From assembly GCA_051649785.1 (NCBI GenBank), contig JBOFHT010000058.1:1-12215 (forward strand): a stretch of DNA of 12,215 bases, written 5' to 3'. Shown here piece by piece: positions 1 to 6,826 of this stretch; the stretch's first letter is position 1; the number at the start of each line of letters is the position of its first letter. The notes under the pieces are model-generated. The model saw only the letters and a program-made list of their open reading frames with translations, made no database searches and was not told where the DNA came from. Position numbers and translations under genes: made by a program. The DNA comes from JBOFHT01 sp051649785. Its GTDB lineage: Archaea > Methanobacteriota > Methanobacteria > Methanobacteriales > Methanobacteriaceae.

Positions 1-228
1 GTTAAGGTTGTTAATCCGATTAATCCGATTCCTCCAACCCCACCTGTCCCTCCAAATCCGCCTGTTCCTCCGGTACCTCCAGTTAATCCAAATGGTACTA
101 ATGGTACTAATGCGAGTGCGGTTGTTAGTATGGAATCAACTGCTGTTCCATTTGTTGCTTTAATCTTTGCTATATTTTCTTGTCTTTTTGTTGGATTTAA
201 TAGAAAACAAAAAAGAATAAACAGGTAA
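1..228 (+). CDS. Adhesin-like surface protein, C-terminal end (partial)
   Basis: The window opens inside this gene; frame 1 is open from base 1 to a TAA at 226-228, giving 75 residues. The visible part has three sections. A proline-rich stalk of PP-T/V/N-PP type comes first. A short Asn/Gly/Thr linker follows. Last is a tail with the motif STAVPF, a hydrophobic stretch (VALIFAIFSCLFVGF) and a basic end (NRKQKRINR). The tail is almost identical to the end of the complete adhesin at 703-4416, so the two are tandem paralogues. Such an end would hold the protein in the membrane or act as a sorting signal, leaving the rest outside the cell. The N-terminal part lies outside the window, so repeat content and total length cannot be judged. 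The call rests on the paralogue. Confidence 0.85.
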   Translation, partial: VKVVNPINPIPPTPPVPPNPPVPPVPPVNPNGTNGTNASAVVSMESTAVPFVALIFAIFSCLFVGFNRKQKRINR

Positions 229-256
229 ATAAGGATTAGATTATGAAATGCAACAA
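229..256 (+). repeat. 28-bp repeat after adhesin stop codon, copy 1
   Basis: This starts directly after the TAA of the partial adhesin and is identical over 28 bases to 4423-4450, which follows the stop of the complete adhesin. Similarity continues less perfectly for about another 90 bases. It looks like the conserved 3' flank of duplicated genes, or a site kept alike by gene conversion. Confidence 0.85.
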
Positions 257-317
257 TATAATTATTATTAGGACATTTAGTAATGATTATAACAGCTAAA
301 AACTAAAATTAAATTTA

Positions 318-350
318 AAATTTTTTATTTTATTATTTTTTTTCCATTTT
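318..350 (+). terminator. Oligo-T terminator region of the upstream adhesin
   Basis: Several T runs of five to eight bases follow an A/T-rich stretch about 90 bases after the stop codon. Archaeal transcription commonly ends at oligo-T tracts on the coding strand without a strong hairpin. The exact end point cannot be read from the sequence. Confidence 0.5.
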
Positions 351-394
351 TTATTATTTTTTTTACTTATATTCACATTTTTACTTCTTTTATT
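346..394. repeat. 49-bp direct repeat, copy 1
   Basis: This is identical over 49 bases to 433-481; the two starts are 87 bp apart. The core includes ACTTATATTCACATTTTTAC, so it is not just low-complexity T. A local tandem duplication in the spacer is the simplest explanation. Confidence 0.9.
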
Positions 395-432
395 ATTTTA
401 TTATATTTTTATTTTTTTTCATATTTTATTAT

Positions 433-481
433 ATTTTTTATTATTTTTTTTACTTATATTCACATTTTTACTTCTTTTATT
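433..481. repeat. 49-bp direct repeat, copy 2
   Basis: Exact second copy of 346-394. The flanking sequences differ on both sides. No coding capacity and no clear promoter lie inside it. Confidence 0.9.
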
Positions 482-627
482 GGATTTTTCTATATTTTTT
501 AGTTAAAATAGTAATATTTAATATATATGATTAACTTATATGTATATGCTATTTAATTTTTATAAATTGATTATAATATAATTCTTATTAAGTTATTATT
601 AATGTATAATTATTATTTAGAATTATA

Positions 628-643
628 TTTATAAAATTTATAA
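628..643 (+). promoter_or_regulatory. Candidate TATA box for the adhesin gene
   Basis: TTTATAAAATTTATAA lies about 60-75 bases before the start codon, which would place transcription start near 658 with a leader of about 45 nt. The region is so AT-rich that other sites (for example AATATATATGA near 520) are also possible. Confidence 0.35.
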
Positions 644-687
644 TTTTTTTTTAGCTTATACTTTTTCTTGTATAAATTGGTTGTAAA

Positions 688-696
688 AGGAGGTGA
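688..696 (+). promoter_or_regulatory. Strong Shine-Dalgarno that sets the TTG start at 703
   Basis: AGGAGGTGA is a full match to the anti-Shine-Dalgarno of methanogen 16S rRNA and sits six bases before TTG at 703. The first in-frame ATG (724) would be 27 bases away, too far for this site, so the TTG is preferred as start codon. Confidence 0.8.
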
Positions 697-702
697 AAAC
701 GT

Positions 703-3700
703 TTGTTTAAAAGAGATATTAATATGGATATGAATTTAAGGGGATTAAATATTTTTTTGGCTTTAATTTTCCTTGGGTTTTTGTGTTTTTGTTTATTGGG
801 TAGTGTGAATGCTGCTGTTGTTAATGATGGTAATAATAATGTTTCTATTAATGAATCAAGTACTATTGCACAAGGTATTGCTAATTTAAGTACTGAAAAT
901 GGTACTATTTACTTAAATGAAAATAATTATAATAGTACTGGCAATGTCAATATTACTTTGGTAGCTAATAAGAATATTACTATAATTGGTAATGGTACAG
1001 GTAGTCATAGTACTATTAATGGTACTAATAATTCTTGGATTTTTAATATTCCTGCTACTAGCCAATTGATTTTAATTAATATAACTATTACTAATTCTTA
1101 TCGGTCTAGTATGGGTGGTGCTATTAATACAACTGGTTTATTAACGGCTACTAATTGTAACTTTACTTATAATGTAGCTAGTACTCAAGGTGGTGCTATT
1201 TCTAATACTGGTGATGGTAGTAATTTATCTATTATTAACTGTAATTTTATTAATAATTCTGCTAGTGGTAGTGGTGGTGCTATTCATGATAGTTCTACTA
1301 ATTCTATTGTTAATATTATTGGTTCTAGCTTTGTTAATAGTATAGCTAGTACTCAAGGTGGTGCTATTTCTATTAGTATTGTTAATAATTCTATTTTGAA
1401 TATTAGTAATTGTAATTTTATTAATAATTCTGCTACTAATAATGGTGGTGGTGCTATTTGTGATGGTTCTAGTAATTCTAGTTTGAATATTAGTAACTGT
1501 AATTTTACTAATAATAATGCTAGTTATGGTGGTGCTGTTTATAATAATGGTAATAATAGTAACTTAACTGTCACTAGCTGTGATTTTTTGAATAATTCTG
1601 CTAGAAATGGTGGTGGTGCTATTCAGGACGGTTCTACTAATTCTATTGTGAATATTAGTGGTTCTAGTTTTATGAGTAATAATGCTAGTAGTGGTGGTGC
1701 TGTTTATAATACTGGTAATAATAGTAACTTAACTCTTAGTACTTGTGAATTTATGAGTAATAATGCTAGTAGTGGTGGTACTGTTTATGATGCTTCTACT
1801 AATTCTAGTGTGAATATTAGTGCTTGTGAGTTTGTAAATAGTTTTGCTACTGGTAGTGGTGGTGTTATTTATAATACTGGTGTTAGTAGTAATTTAACTG
1901 TTATTAGTTGTGATTTTGTAAATAGCTCTGCTGCTAGTAATGGTGGTGTTATTTATAATACTGGTGTTAGTAGTAATTTAACTGTTATTAGTTGTGATTT
2001 TGTTAATAGTTCTGCTACTAGTAATGGTGGTGTTATTTATGATGTTTCTACTAGTTCTCTTGTGAATATTAGTAACTCTAATTTTACTAATAGTTCTACT
2101 ACTAATTTTTATGGTGGTGTTATTTATAATTCTGGTGCTGGTGGTAATTTGTCTGTTAGTGCTTGTAATTTTGTGAATAGTTCTACTAAGGGTACTGGTG
2201 GTACTGGTGGTGTTATTTATGATAGTTCTACTAGTTCTCGTGTGAATATTACTGGTTCTAATTTTATTAATAGTTCTGCTACTTATGGTGGTGTTATTTA
2301 TAATTTTGGTGATGGTGGTAATTTGTTTGTTAGTGCTTGTGTTTTTGTGAATAATTCTGCTAGAGATAGAGGTGGTGTTATTGCTGATGATTCTACTAAC
2401 TCTATTTTGAATGTTATAGATTCTAATTTTACTAATAATTCTGCTCTTTATAGTGGTGGTGTTATTTATAATTCTGGTATTGCTAGTAATTTGTTTGTTA
2501 GTGCTTGTAATTTTGTGAATAATTCTGCTACTGATGTTATTATTATTGGTGGTAGTGGTGGTGTTATTTATGATATTTCTACTAGTTCTCGTGTGAATGT
2601 TACTGGTTCTAATTTTACTAATAATTCTGCTACTAGTGTAGGTGGTGTTATTTATAATTCTGGTACTGCTAGTAATTTGTCTGTTAGTTTTAGTAACTTT
2701 ATTAATAATTCTGCTACTAGTACGGGTGGTGTTATTTATAATTCTGGTACTGCTAGTAATTTGTCTGTTAGTTTTAGTAATTTTATTAATAGTTCTGCTG
2801 CTTATGGTGGTGCTGTTTATGATGTTTCTACTAGTTCTCGTGTGAATATTACTGGTTCTAATTTTACTAATAGCTCTGCTTCTAGTGGGGGTAGTGCTAT
2901 TCGTAATACTGGTACTGCTAGTAATTTAACAGTTATTAACTGTAACTTTATTAATAGTAGTGCTGCATCTAATAATTCTATTTTGGGTGGTGGTGCTATT
3001 TTTGATAGCTCTACTAATTCTACTGTGAATATTACTGGTTCTAGTTTTATTAATAGTAGTGCTGTTGCTTATGGTGGTGCTATTCGTAATAATGGTAATA
3101 ATAGTAACTTAACTATTAGTGGCTCTAATTTTACTAATAGTTCTGCTAATGTTGGTGGTGCTATTTTTGATAATTCTACTAATTCTACTGTGAATATTAC
3201 TGGTTCTAGTTTTATTAATAGTTCTGCTAATGTTGGTGGTGCTGTTTATAATAATGGATTTAATAGTAGTTTGAATGTATCTAGTTCTAGCTTTGTTAAT
3301 AGTAGTGCTGTTTTTGATGGTGGTGCTATTTATGATAATTCTACTAATTGTTCTGCTAGTGTTACTGATTCTAATTTTACTAATAGTAGTGCAGGTAATC
3401 TTGGAGGTTCTATCTATAACTTAGAACTTATGAATTTGACAAATAACAGATTTACTGGTGGTAGTGCTGCTTATGGCGGTGTTATCTTTAATCAAGGTAA
3501 TATGACTTTAATTGCTAATACTATTACTGGATCCTCAGCTACTATCATTGGAGCTCAAATATTTAATAATGGTTCTATTGGTGTTTTAAACCTAACCTAT
3601 ATCAATAATGAAACATGGACTCCTAATGGTACAATAACTTTGTTTGCTACTTTAACTGATGATATGGGTAATAATGTCACTGGTCAAAATATTTCCTTCT

Positions 3701-4416
3701 TTGTCAATGATATTTTTATTGCTAATATGACTTCTATTGAAGGTATAGCTTCTGTAAATTTTGAAACTAGTGGTGGTAGCCTTTTATTAGGTTCTAATGT
3801 TGTGTCTGGTGATTATTATGGTGTAGGTGATTATGAGTCTGTTATTCGTAATGGTACCTTAATAGGTTTTGCTAATATAAGTTCTTCTATTAGTTTTGAT
3901 AATGAGACTGTTGCTGTTAATGAGACTGTTACAGGTACTGTTACTGTTAATTGCACCGGTAATACAAATGCTAGTAATATAACTGTTACTGTTGCTTTGC
4001 CTAGCAATTTTGTATTGGATAAAATTCCTACAGGTGCTGTTTATGATCCTAGTACTAATTCTTTAACTTGGTTTATTAGTAATATGATACCTGGTGAGAA
4101 TTTATCTTTTACTTTCACTGGTAGCTTTATTAAGGATGGTAATTATAGTATTAAGGTTTCTGTTGTTGCAGATAATATAAGTACAGTAATTAATGAATTT
4201 GTTCTTAAGGTTATTAATCCTCCAACTCCACCGAATCCTCCTGTTCCACCTACTCCGCCAAATCCCCCAACTCCACCGAATCCTCCAGTTAATCCAAATG
4301 GTACTGGTAATAAAGTGGGTGTTGCCATGGCGTCTACTGGTGTTCCTTTTGTTGCTTTAATCTTTGCTATATTCTCCTGTCTTTTTATTGGATTCAATAG
4401 AAAACAAAAAAGATGA
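703..4416 (+). CDS. Adhesin-like protein with beta-helix repeats, Ig-like domains and C-terminal anchor
   Basis: This 1237-residue exported surface protein is of the type annotated as 'adhesin-like' in Methanobrevibacter; the ligand is unknown. Residues 1-37 are a Sec signal peptide ending in SVNA. Residues about 45-160 form a beta-helix cap, including the phrase NITIIGNG. Residues about 163-901 hold some 26 units of about 28 residues with the pattern GG-[AV]-I-Y-[ND]...L/V-N/T-[IV]...F-x-N-[NS]-[NS]-A, as expected for a right-handed parallel beta-helix; a few degenerate units follow. An Ig-like domain lies at about 962-1056 and a DUF11-like domain at about 1057-1165. A proline-rich stalk runs from 1173 to 1200. 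The end (STGVPF, hydrophobic 1216-1231, then NRKQKR) resembles a sorting or anchor signal. Almost every codon in the repeats ends in T, unlike the metabolic genes nearby. Three stop codons in a row (TGATGATGA) close the gene. Start TTG is chosen from the Shine-Dalgarno. Confidence 0.9.
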   Translation: MFKRDINMDMNLRGLNIFLALIFLGFLCFCLLGSVNAAVVNDGNNNVSINESSTIAQGIANLSTENGTIYLNENNYNSTGNVNITLVANKNITIIGNGTGSHSTINGTNNSWIFNIPATSQLILINITITNSYRSSMGGAINTTGLLTATNCNFTYNVASTQGGAISNTGDGSNLSIINCNFINNSASGSGGAIHDSSTNSIVNIIGSSFVNSIASTQGGAISISIVNNSILNISNCNFINNSATNNGGGAICDGSSNSSLNISNCNFTNNNASYGGAVYNNGNNSNLTVTSCDFLNNSARNGGGAIQDGSTNSIVNISGSSFMSNNASSGGAVYNTGNNSNLTLSTCEFMSNNASSGGTVYDASTNSSVNISACEFVNSFATGSGGVIYNTGVSSNLTVISCDFVNSSAASNGGVIYNTGVSSNLTVISCDFVNSSATSNGGVIYDVSTSSLVNISNSNFTNSSTTNFYGGVIYNSGAGGNLSVSACNFVNSSTKGTGGTGGVIYDSSTSSRVNITGSNFINSSATYGGVIYNFGDGGNLFVSACVFVNNSARDRGGVIADDSTNSILNVIDSNFTNNSALYSGGVIYNSGIASNLFVSACNFVNNSATDVIIIGGSGGVIYDISTSSRVNVTGSNFTNNSATSVGGVIYNSGTASNLSVSFSNFINNSATSTGGVIYNSGTASNLSVSFSNFINSSAAYGGAVYDVSTSSRVNITGSNFTNSSASSGGSAIRNTGTASNLTVINCNFINSSAASNNSILGGGAIFDSSTNSTVNITGSSFINSSAVAYGGAIRNNGNNSNLTISGSNFTNSSANVGGAIFDNSTNSTVNITGSSFINSSANVGGAVYNNGFNSSLNVSSSSFVNSSAVFDGGAIYDNSTNCSASVTDSNFTNSSAGNLGGSIYNLELMNLTNNRFTGGSAAYGGVIFNQGNMTLIANTITGSSATIIGAQIFNNGSIGVLNLTYINNETWTPNGTITLFATLTDDMGNNVTGQNISFFVNDIFIANMTSIEGIASVNFETSGGSLLLGSNVVSGDYYGVGDYESVIRNGTLIGFANISSSISFDNETVAVNETVTGTVTVNCTGNTNASNITVTVALPSNFVLDKIPTGAVYDPSTNSLTWFISNMIPGENLSFTFTGSFIKDGNYSIKVSVVADNISTVINEFVLKVINPPTPPNPPVPPTPPNPPTPPNPPVNPNGTGNKVGVAMASTGVPFVALIFAIFSCLFIGFNRKQKR
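1858..2025 (+). repeat. Pair of near-identical 84-bp N-type units
   Basis: 1858-1941 and 1942-2025 differ at only three bases in 84 by eye. Both are N-type units, so the N/D alternation breaks here. This indicates a recent one-unit duplication that kept the reading frame. Confidence 0.9.
2641..2805 (+). repeat. Second pair of near-identical N-type units
   Basis: 2641-2724 and 2725-2805 share their first 75 bases with two differences by eye, then diverge at the unit junction. This is the only other place where two N-type units are adjacent. Confidence 0.88.
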
Positions 4417-4422
4417 TGATGA

Positions 4423-4450
4423 ATAAGGATTAGATTATGAAATGCAACAA
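4423..4450 (+). repeat. 28-bp repeat after adhesin stop codon, copy 2
   Basis: Identical to 229-256. It begins six bases after the TGA of the complete adhesin. Together with the near-identical last 30 or so codons it marks the shared 3' end of the two paralogues. Confidence 0.85.
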
Positions 4451-4534
4451 ATAATTCATATTAGGATATTTAGCATTATTAATATTTAGTATGATTATAT
4501 AGCTAAAACTTAAAATTTAAACTTAAAATTAAAA

Positions 4535-4570
4535 TTTTTTTATTTTTTCTCTTCTTTTTTATTTTTTTAT
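4535..4570 (+). terminator. Oligo-T terminator region of the complete adhesin
   Basis: T runs of six to seven bases separated by A or C lie about 120-150 bases after the stop, preceded by AAAATT/AATTTT-rich sequence. The placement matches the T tract behind the first adhesin. Confidence 0.5.
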
Positions 4571-4620
4571 TCATAATCTTTCTCGATTTTTCTAATATTT
4601 CCAATTTTTGCATTACATAC

Positions 4621-4634
4621 AAAACCTTTATATA
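4621..4634 (+). promoter_or_regulatory. BRE/TATA-like promoter, far upstream of 4903
   Basis: AAAACCTTTATATA fits the archaeal BRE plus TATA consensus very well. If used for the gene at 4903, transcription would start near 4656 and give a leader of roughly 245 nt. A nearer, weaker site (TTTATATT, 4848-4855) would give a leader of about 28 nt. The sequence alone cannot decide. Confidence 0.45.
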
Positions 4635-4902
4635 TTTTCTTTTAATGCTTACTTTTTCTTTTAATAAATTACCCTAAAGATTCTGAATAATTTTTTGAAT
4701 TTTTATAAAAATTTACTTTAAAAAATCCTTAAATTGACAGGTTTATAATAAATAGATAACTATATTAGGTAGACATAACATAATATATCATTAATAACTT
4801 AATTTTAAAATAGTAAACAATAGTAAATTTTATATTTATATTTAACATTTATATTTACCATTAATCTTTAATTGTGTAATAATTAATACAATAGGTTTTA
4901 TT

Positions 4903-6426
4903 ATGAAATACAAATATCTTTTAATTGCTTTATTTGTTGGAGTCCTGTTTATGGGTCTTAGCTCTGCATTTGCTGCAGATGTTTCAAATGTTGCTAATAA
5001 TACTACTACAGTAACTACTACTACTACTAATACCCCTACTATTACTAATGCTTCTATTACTAGCTCGGCTGCTAAAACTGTAACTAAACCAACTAAGCTT
5101 TCTCAGAAAACTATTTTTGTAGGTTCTAACTATGTAAAAAATTATATGAATAAATATGGAAAGGCTCCTAATTATGTTACAATGGATAATTACAAGTTTT
5201 CAATGGGCGAATTTTTGTATTTAGTTACTAAAGCTACTACTTATAAATATAAAGGTAGTAAAATTGATGTAACTATTAAATATACTATTAAAAACCCTTC
5301 AAAAGCTACTGGAGTTAATATTAAAGGTTACTTTAAGAAAGCTAATTATTACAAAGTAGCTAATAATGTTGCTAATTTTATTATTAAAAATAAACAAATT
5401 CCAAATTATGCTTCTACTTCTATTGGAAAAATGAAGTATCAGACTTTATTGTATGCATATTCACGTATAGGAGCTTATGTTGCTAGTTATAATAAATTAC
5501 CTAACTCTGCATATATTAATGTTAAAATTACCCATAATATGAATCGGTATTTGCCTATCTATACTCCTACTATTATTAATACTAGTACACCTAGCACTCT
5601 AAACATATCTAAATATAATATTTCCGGTAATGCTGTATGGCTTCATTCTGGGGATGTAAAGAATGTAAACTTTAAAAATCTTTCAGATTATGGAATTAAG
5701 AATATTTTTGTTCATGAAGGAATGTTTAAAGATTATAGTGATAGCTATATTACTAGTTGGCTTTTAAATGCAAGTAAAAATAATGTTAAAATTCATATAT
5801 GGATTAATTGTTTTTATAATACTAGCTCTAAATCTTGGATTAATCCAATTGATACAAAAACAGGTAACCTTAATCAACTATATTTTAATGAGATAATTTT
5901 AAAAGCAAAGAATTATGCAACTATCCCTAATGTAGCAGGTATTCATTTAGATTATTTAAGATATTCTGGAGTAAATGGGAGTAGGGCATCTGATTTTAAG
6001 TATTCTGGCGGAAATGGTGGAGATGCAATCACTGAATTTGTTAAACAATTAGCATTATCTACACGTAGTGCAAATTCTAAAATAATTCTTTCAGCAGCAC
6101 TAATGCCTGAAAAATCAGTTAATGATTATTATTATGGGCAGAATTATACTCAATTAGGTAAATATTTAGATGTTCTTTGCCCAATGATTTACAAAGGTAA
6201 TTATAATGCTGGAACTACTTGGATTCAATCAACTACGGAGTATATTGTTAAAAATTCTGGAGGGGCTCAAGTTTGGGTTGGTTTGCAAAGTTATGTAAGT
6301 GATAATAACACAAACAGGTTAACAGCCGATGAGCTAAAATTGGATGTTTTATCTGCTTTAAATGGAGGAGCTAATGGAATTGCAATATTTAGGTGGGGAA
6401 TAGCTAACTTATTTAGTTTAATTTAA
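4903..6426 (+). CDS. Secreted pseudomurein-binding protein with TIM-barrel glycoside-hydrolase-like domain
   Basis: The 507-residue product is exported and probably held on the cell wall. Residues 1-25 are a Sec signal peptide (SSAFAAD at the cleavage site), then comes a Thr-rich linker to about residue 68. Two pseudomurein-binding repeats follow, at about 70-108 and 148-188, recognisable by Y-V/I-x-K-x-G/N-K-x-P-N-Y and F-L-Y-L or L-L-Y-A. A second linker leads to a C-terminal domain (about 243-507) that resembles DUF4015/GHL10-type TIM-barrel hydrolases: HLDYLRYSG at 348-356, LSAALMPE at 396-403, DVLCPMIYKGNY at 423-434 and GIAIFRWG at 492-499. Asp350 and Glu403 are candidate catalytic residues. 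A role in cutting or remodelling pseudomurein glycan is inferred, not shown; a sugar-binding role without catalysis is possible. AGGT at 4893-4896 is a modest Shine-Dalgarno six bases before ATG. Confidence 0.8.
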   Translation: MKYKYLLIALFVGVLFMGLSSAFAADVSNVANNTTTVTTTTTNTPTITNASITSSAAKTVTKPTKLSQKTIFVGSNYVKNYMNKYGKAPNYVTMDNYKFSMGEFLYLVTKATTYKYKGSKIDVTIKYTIKNPSKATGVNIKGYFKKANYYKVANNVANFIIKNKQIPNYASTSIGKMKYQTLLYAYSRIGAYVASYNKLPNSAYINVKITHNMNRYLPIYTPTIINTSTPSTLNISKYNISGNAVWLHSGDVKNVNFKNLSDYGIKNIFVHEGMFKDYSDSYITSWLLNASKNNVKIHIWINCFYNTSSKSWINPIDTKTGNLNQLYFNEIILKAKNYATIPNVAGIHLDYLRYSGVNGSRASDFKYSGGNGGDAITEFVKQLALSTRSANSKIILSAALMPEKSVNDYYYGQNYTQLGKYLDVLCPMIYKGNYNAGTTWIQSTTEYIVKNSGGAQVWVGLQSYVSDNNTNRLTADELKLDVLSALNGGANGIAIFRWGIANLFSLI

Positions 6427-6469
6427 GATTAAAGATTTAATTTTTTTTATTACTATTCTTTATTTACTA

Positions 6470-6539
6470 TTTATTATTCATTAACAACTATTTATTAACC
6501 ACTATTTATTAGCCACTATTCATTATCTACTATTCATTA
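6470..6539. repeat. 14-bp tandem repeat, about five copies
   Basis: Four clear units at 6484-6497, 6498-6511, 6512-6525 and 6526-6539 follow the pattern NNNACTATTYATTA, with a weaker unit at 6470-6483 and a broken one after 6539. It lies 45-115 bases after the stop of the upstream gene, probably in its 3' untranslated region. Confidence 0.85.
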
Positions 6540-6684
6540 GCTATTTTTCCTAAAAAATTATTTTTTAATTTTCATTTTTATTTTCCATTTTTCTGATTGT
6601 GTTTATAGTATTATTACCATTATTATCATACATAATAATTAATTTCTTGAATTAATTTTTTAAACTAAAGATTTATAATCTATC

Positions 6685-6696
6685 ATGATTAATCAT
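6685..6696. promoter_or_regulatory. 12-bp palindrome upstream of the acs promoter
   Basis: ATGATTAATCAT is a perfect palindrome, with CTAT and ATAG just outside as a further near-symmetric pair. It lies about 40 bp upstream of the TATA box, so it could be an activator or repressor site. Such palindromes also arise by chance in AT-rich DNA. Confidence 0.35.
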
Positions 6697-6737
6697 AGTA
6701 AATTATATATATTTTCACTTACATAATTACTAGTGTG

Positions 6738-6747
6738 TATATAAATA
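6738..6747 (+). promoter_or_regulatory. TATA box of the acetyl-CoA synthetase gene
   Basis: TATATAAATA is a good archaeal TATA box. Transcription would start near 6768 and leave a leader of about 59 nt. GGAGTGA at 6816-6822 serves as Shine-Dalgarno before ATG 6827. Confidence 0.6.
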
Positions 6748-6826
6748 CAAATTTCTTTTTTAAAATATTATTAAAAAACTTTTTATTAAAAAAACTTGCT
6801 TTTAATTTAATTTTTGGAGTGATAAA

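Larger units (their letters stand above)
229..702. other. T-rich intergenic region between the two adhesin genes
   Basis: This 474-bp spacer holds the 28-bp post-stop repeat, a long T-rich tract from about 320 to 480 that probably ends transcription of the upstream gene, a 49-bp direct repeat within that tract, and then A/T-rich sequence with several TATA-like sites leading to the next gene. A mini-ORF of 18 codons (243-299) is not conserved behind the second adhesin and is not called. No RNA gene is seen. Confidence 0.7.
1189..3402 (+). repeat. Array of about 26 in-gene repeats, about 84 bp each
   Basis: The units encode about 28 residues each and start with GGT-GGT. Two kinds alternate: an N type (IYN-T/S-G...SNL-T/S-V...F-x-N-S-S-A) and a D type (IYD-x-S-T-N/S-S...VNI-T/S...F-x-N-S-S-A). 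By hand alignment there are 14 N and 12 D units; unit 3 is divergent but sits in an N place. Insertions of a few residues occur only between units. Confidence 0.85.
4417..4902. other. Intergenic region between adhesin and wall-binding protein
   Basis: This 486-bp spacer contains the 28-bp repeat, the T-rich terminator tract, a strong TATA-like site at 4621-4634 and a weaker one near 4848-4855. No open frame or RNA gene of note is visible. Confidence 0.6.
6427..6826. other. Intergenic region upstream of acetyl-CoA synthetase
   Basis: The 400-bp spacer begins with T-rich sequence and a 14-bp tandem repeat, continues with AT-rich sequence and a 12-bp palindrome, and ends with a TATA box and Shine-Dalgarno for the next gene. 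No gene is seen in it. Confidence 0.65.

Noticed and set aside
243..299. 18-codon mini-ORF after the first adhesin stop
   Set aside because: The matching place behind the second adhesin stops after five codons, so the frame is not conserved.
229..702. CRISPR-like array in the spacer because of its repeats
   Set aside because: Only two 49-bp copies, no regular spacers, and no cas genes nearby.
2642..2845. 67-codon + strand open frame with a very Leu/Val-rich product inside the adhesin gene
   Set aside because: It is the shifted frame of the T-rich GGT/GTT/ATT repeats; the regular hydrophobic pattern mirrors the repeats and there is no Shine-Dalgarno.
4143..4397. 84-codon minus-strand frame with Gly-rich product
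   Set aside because: It is antisense to the proline-rich stalk; Gly-Gly-x comes from the complement of CC-rich proline codons.
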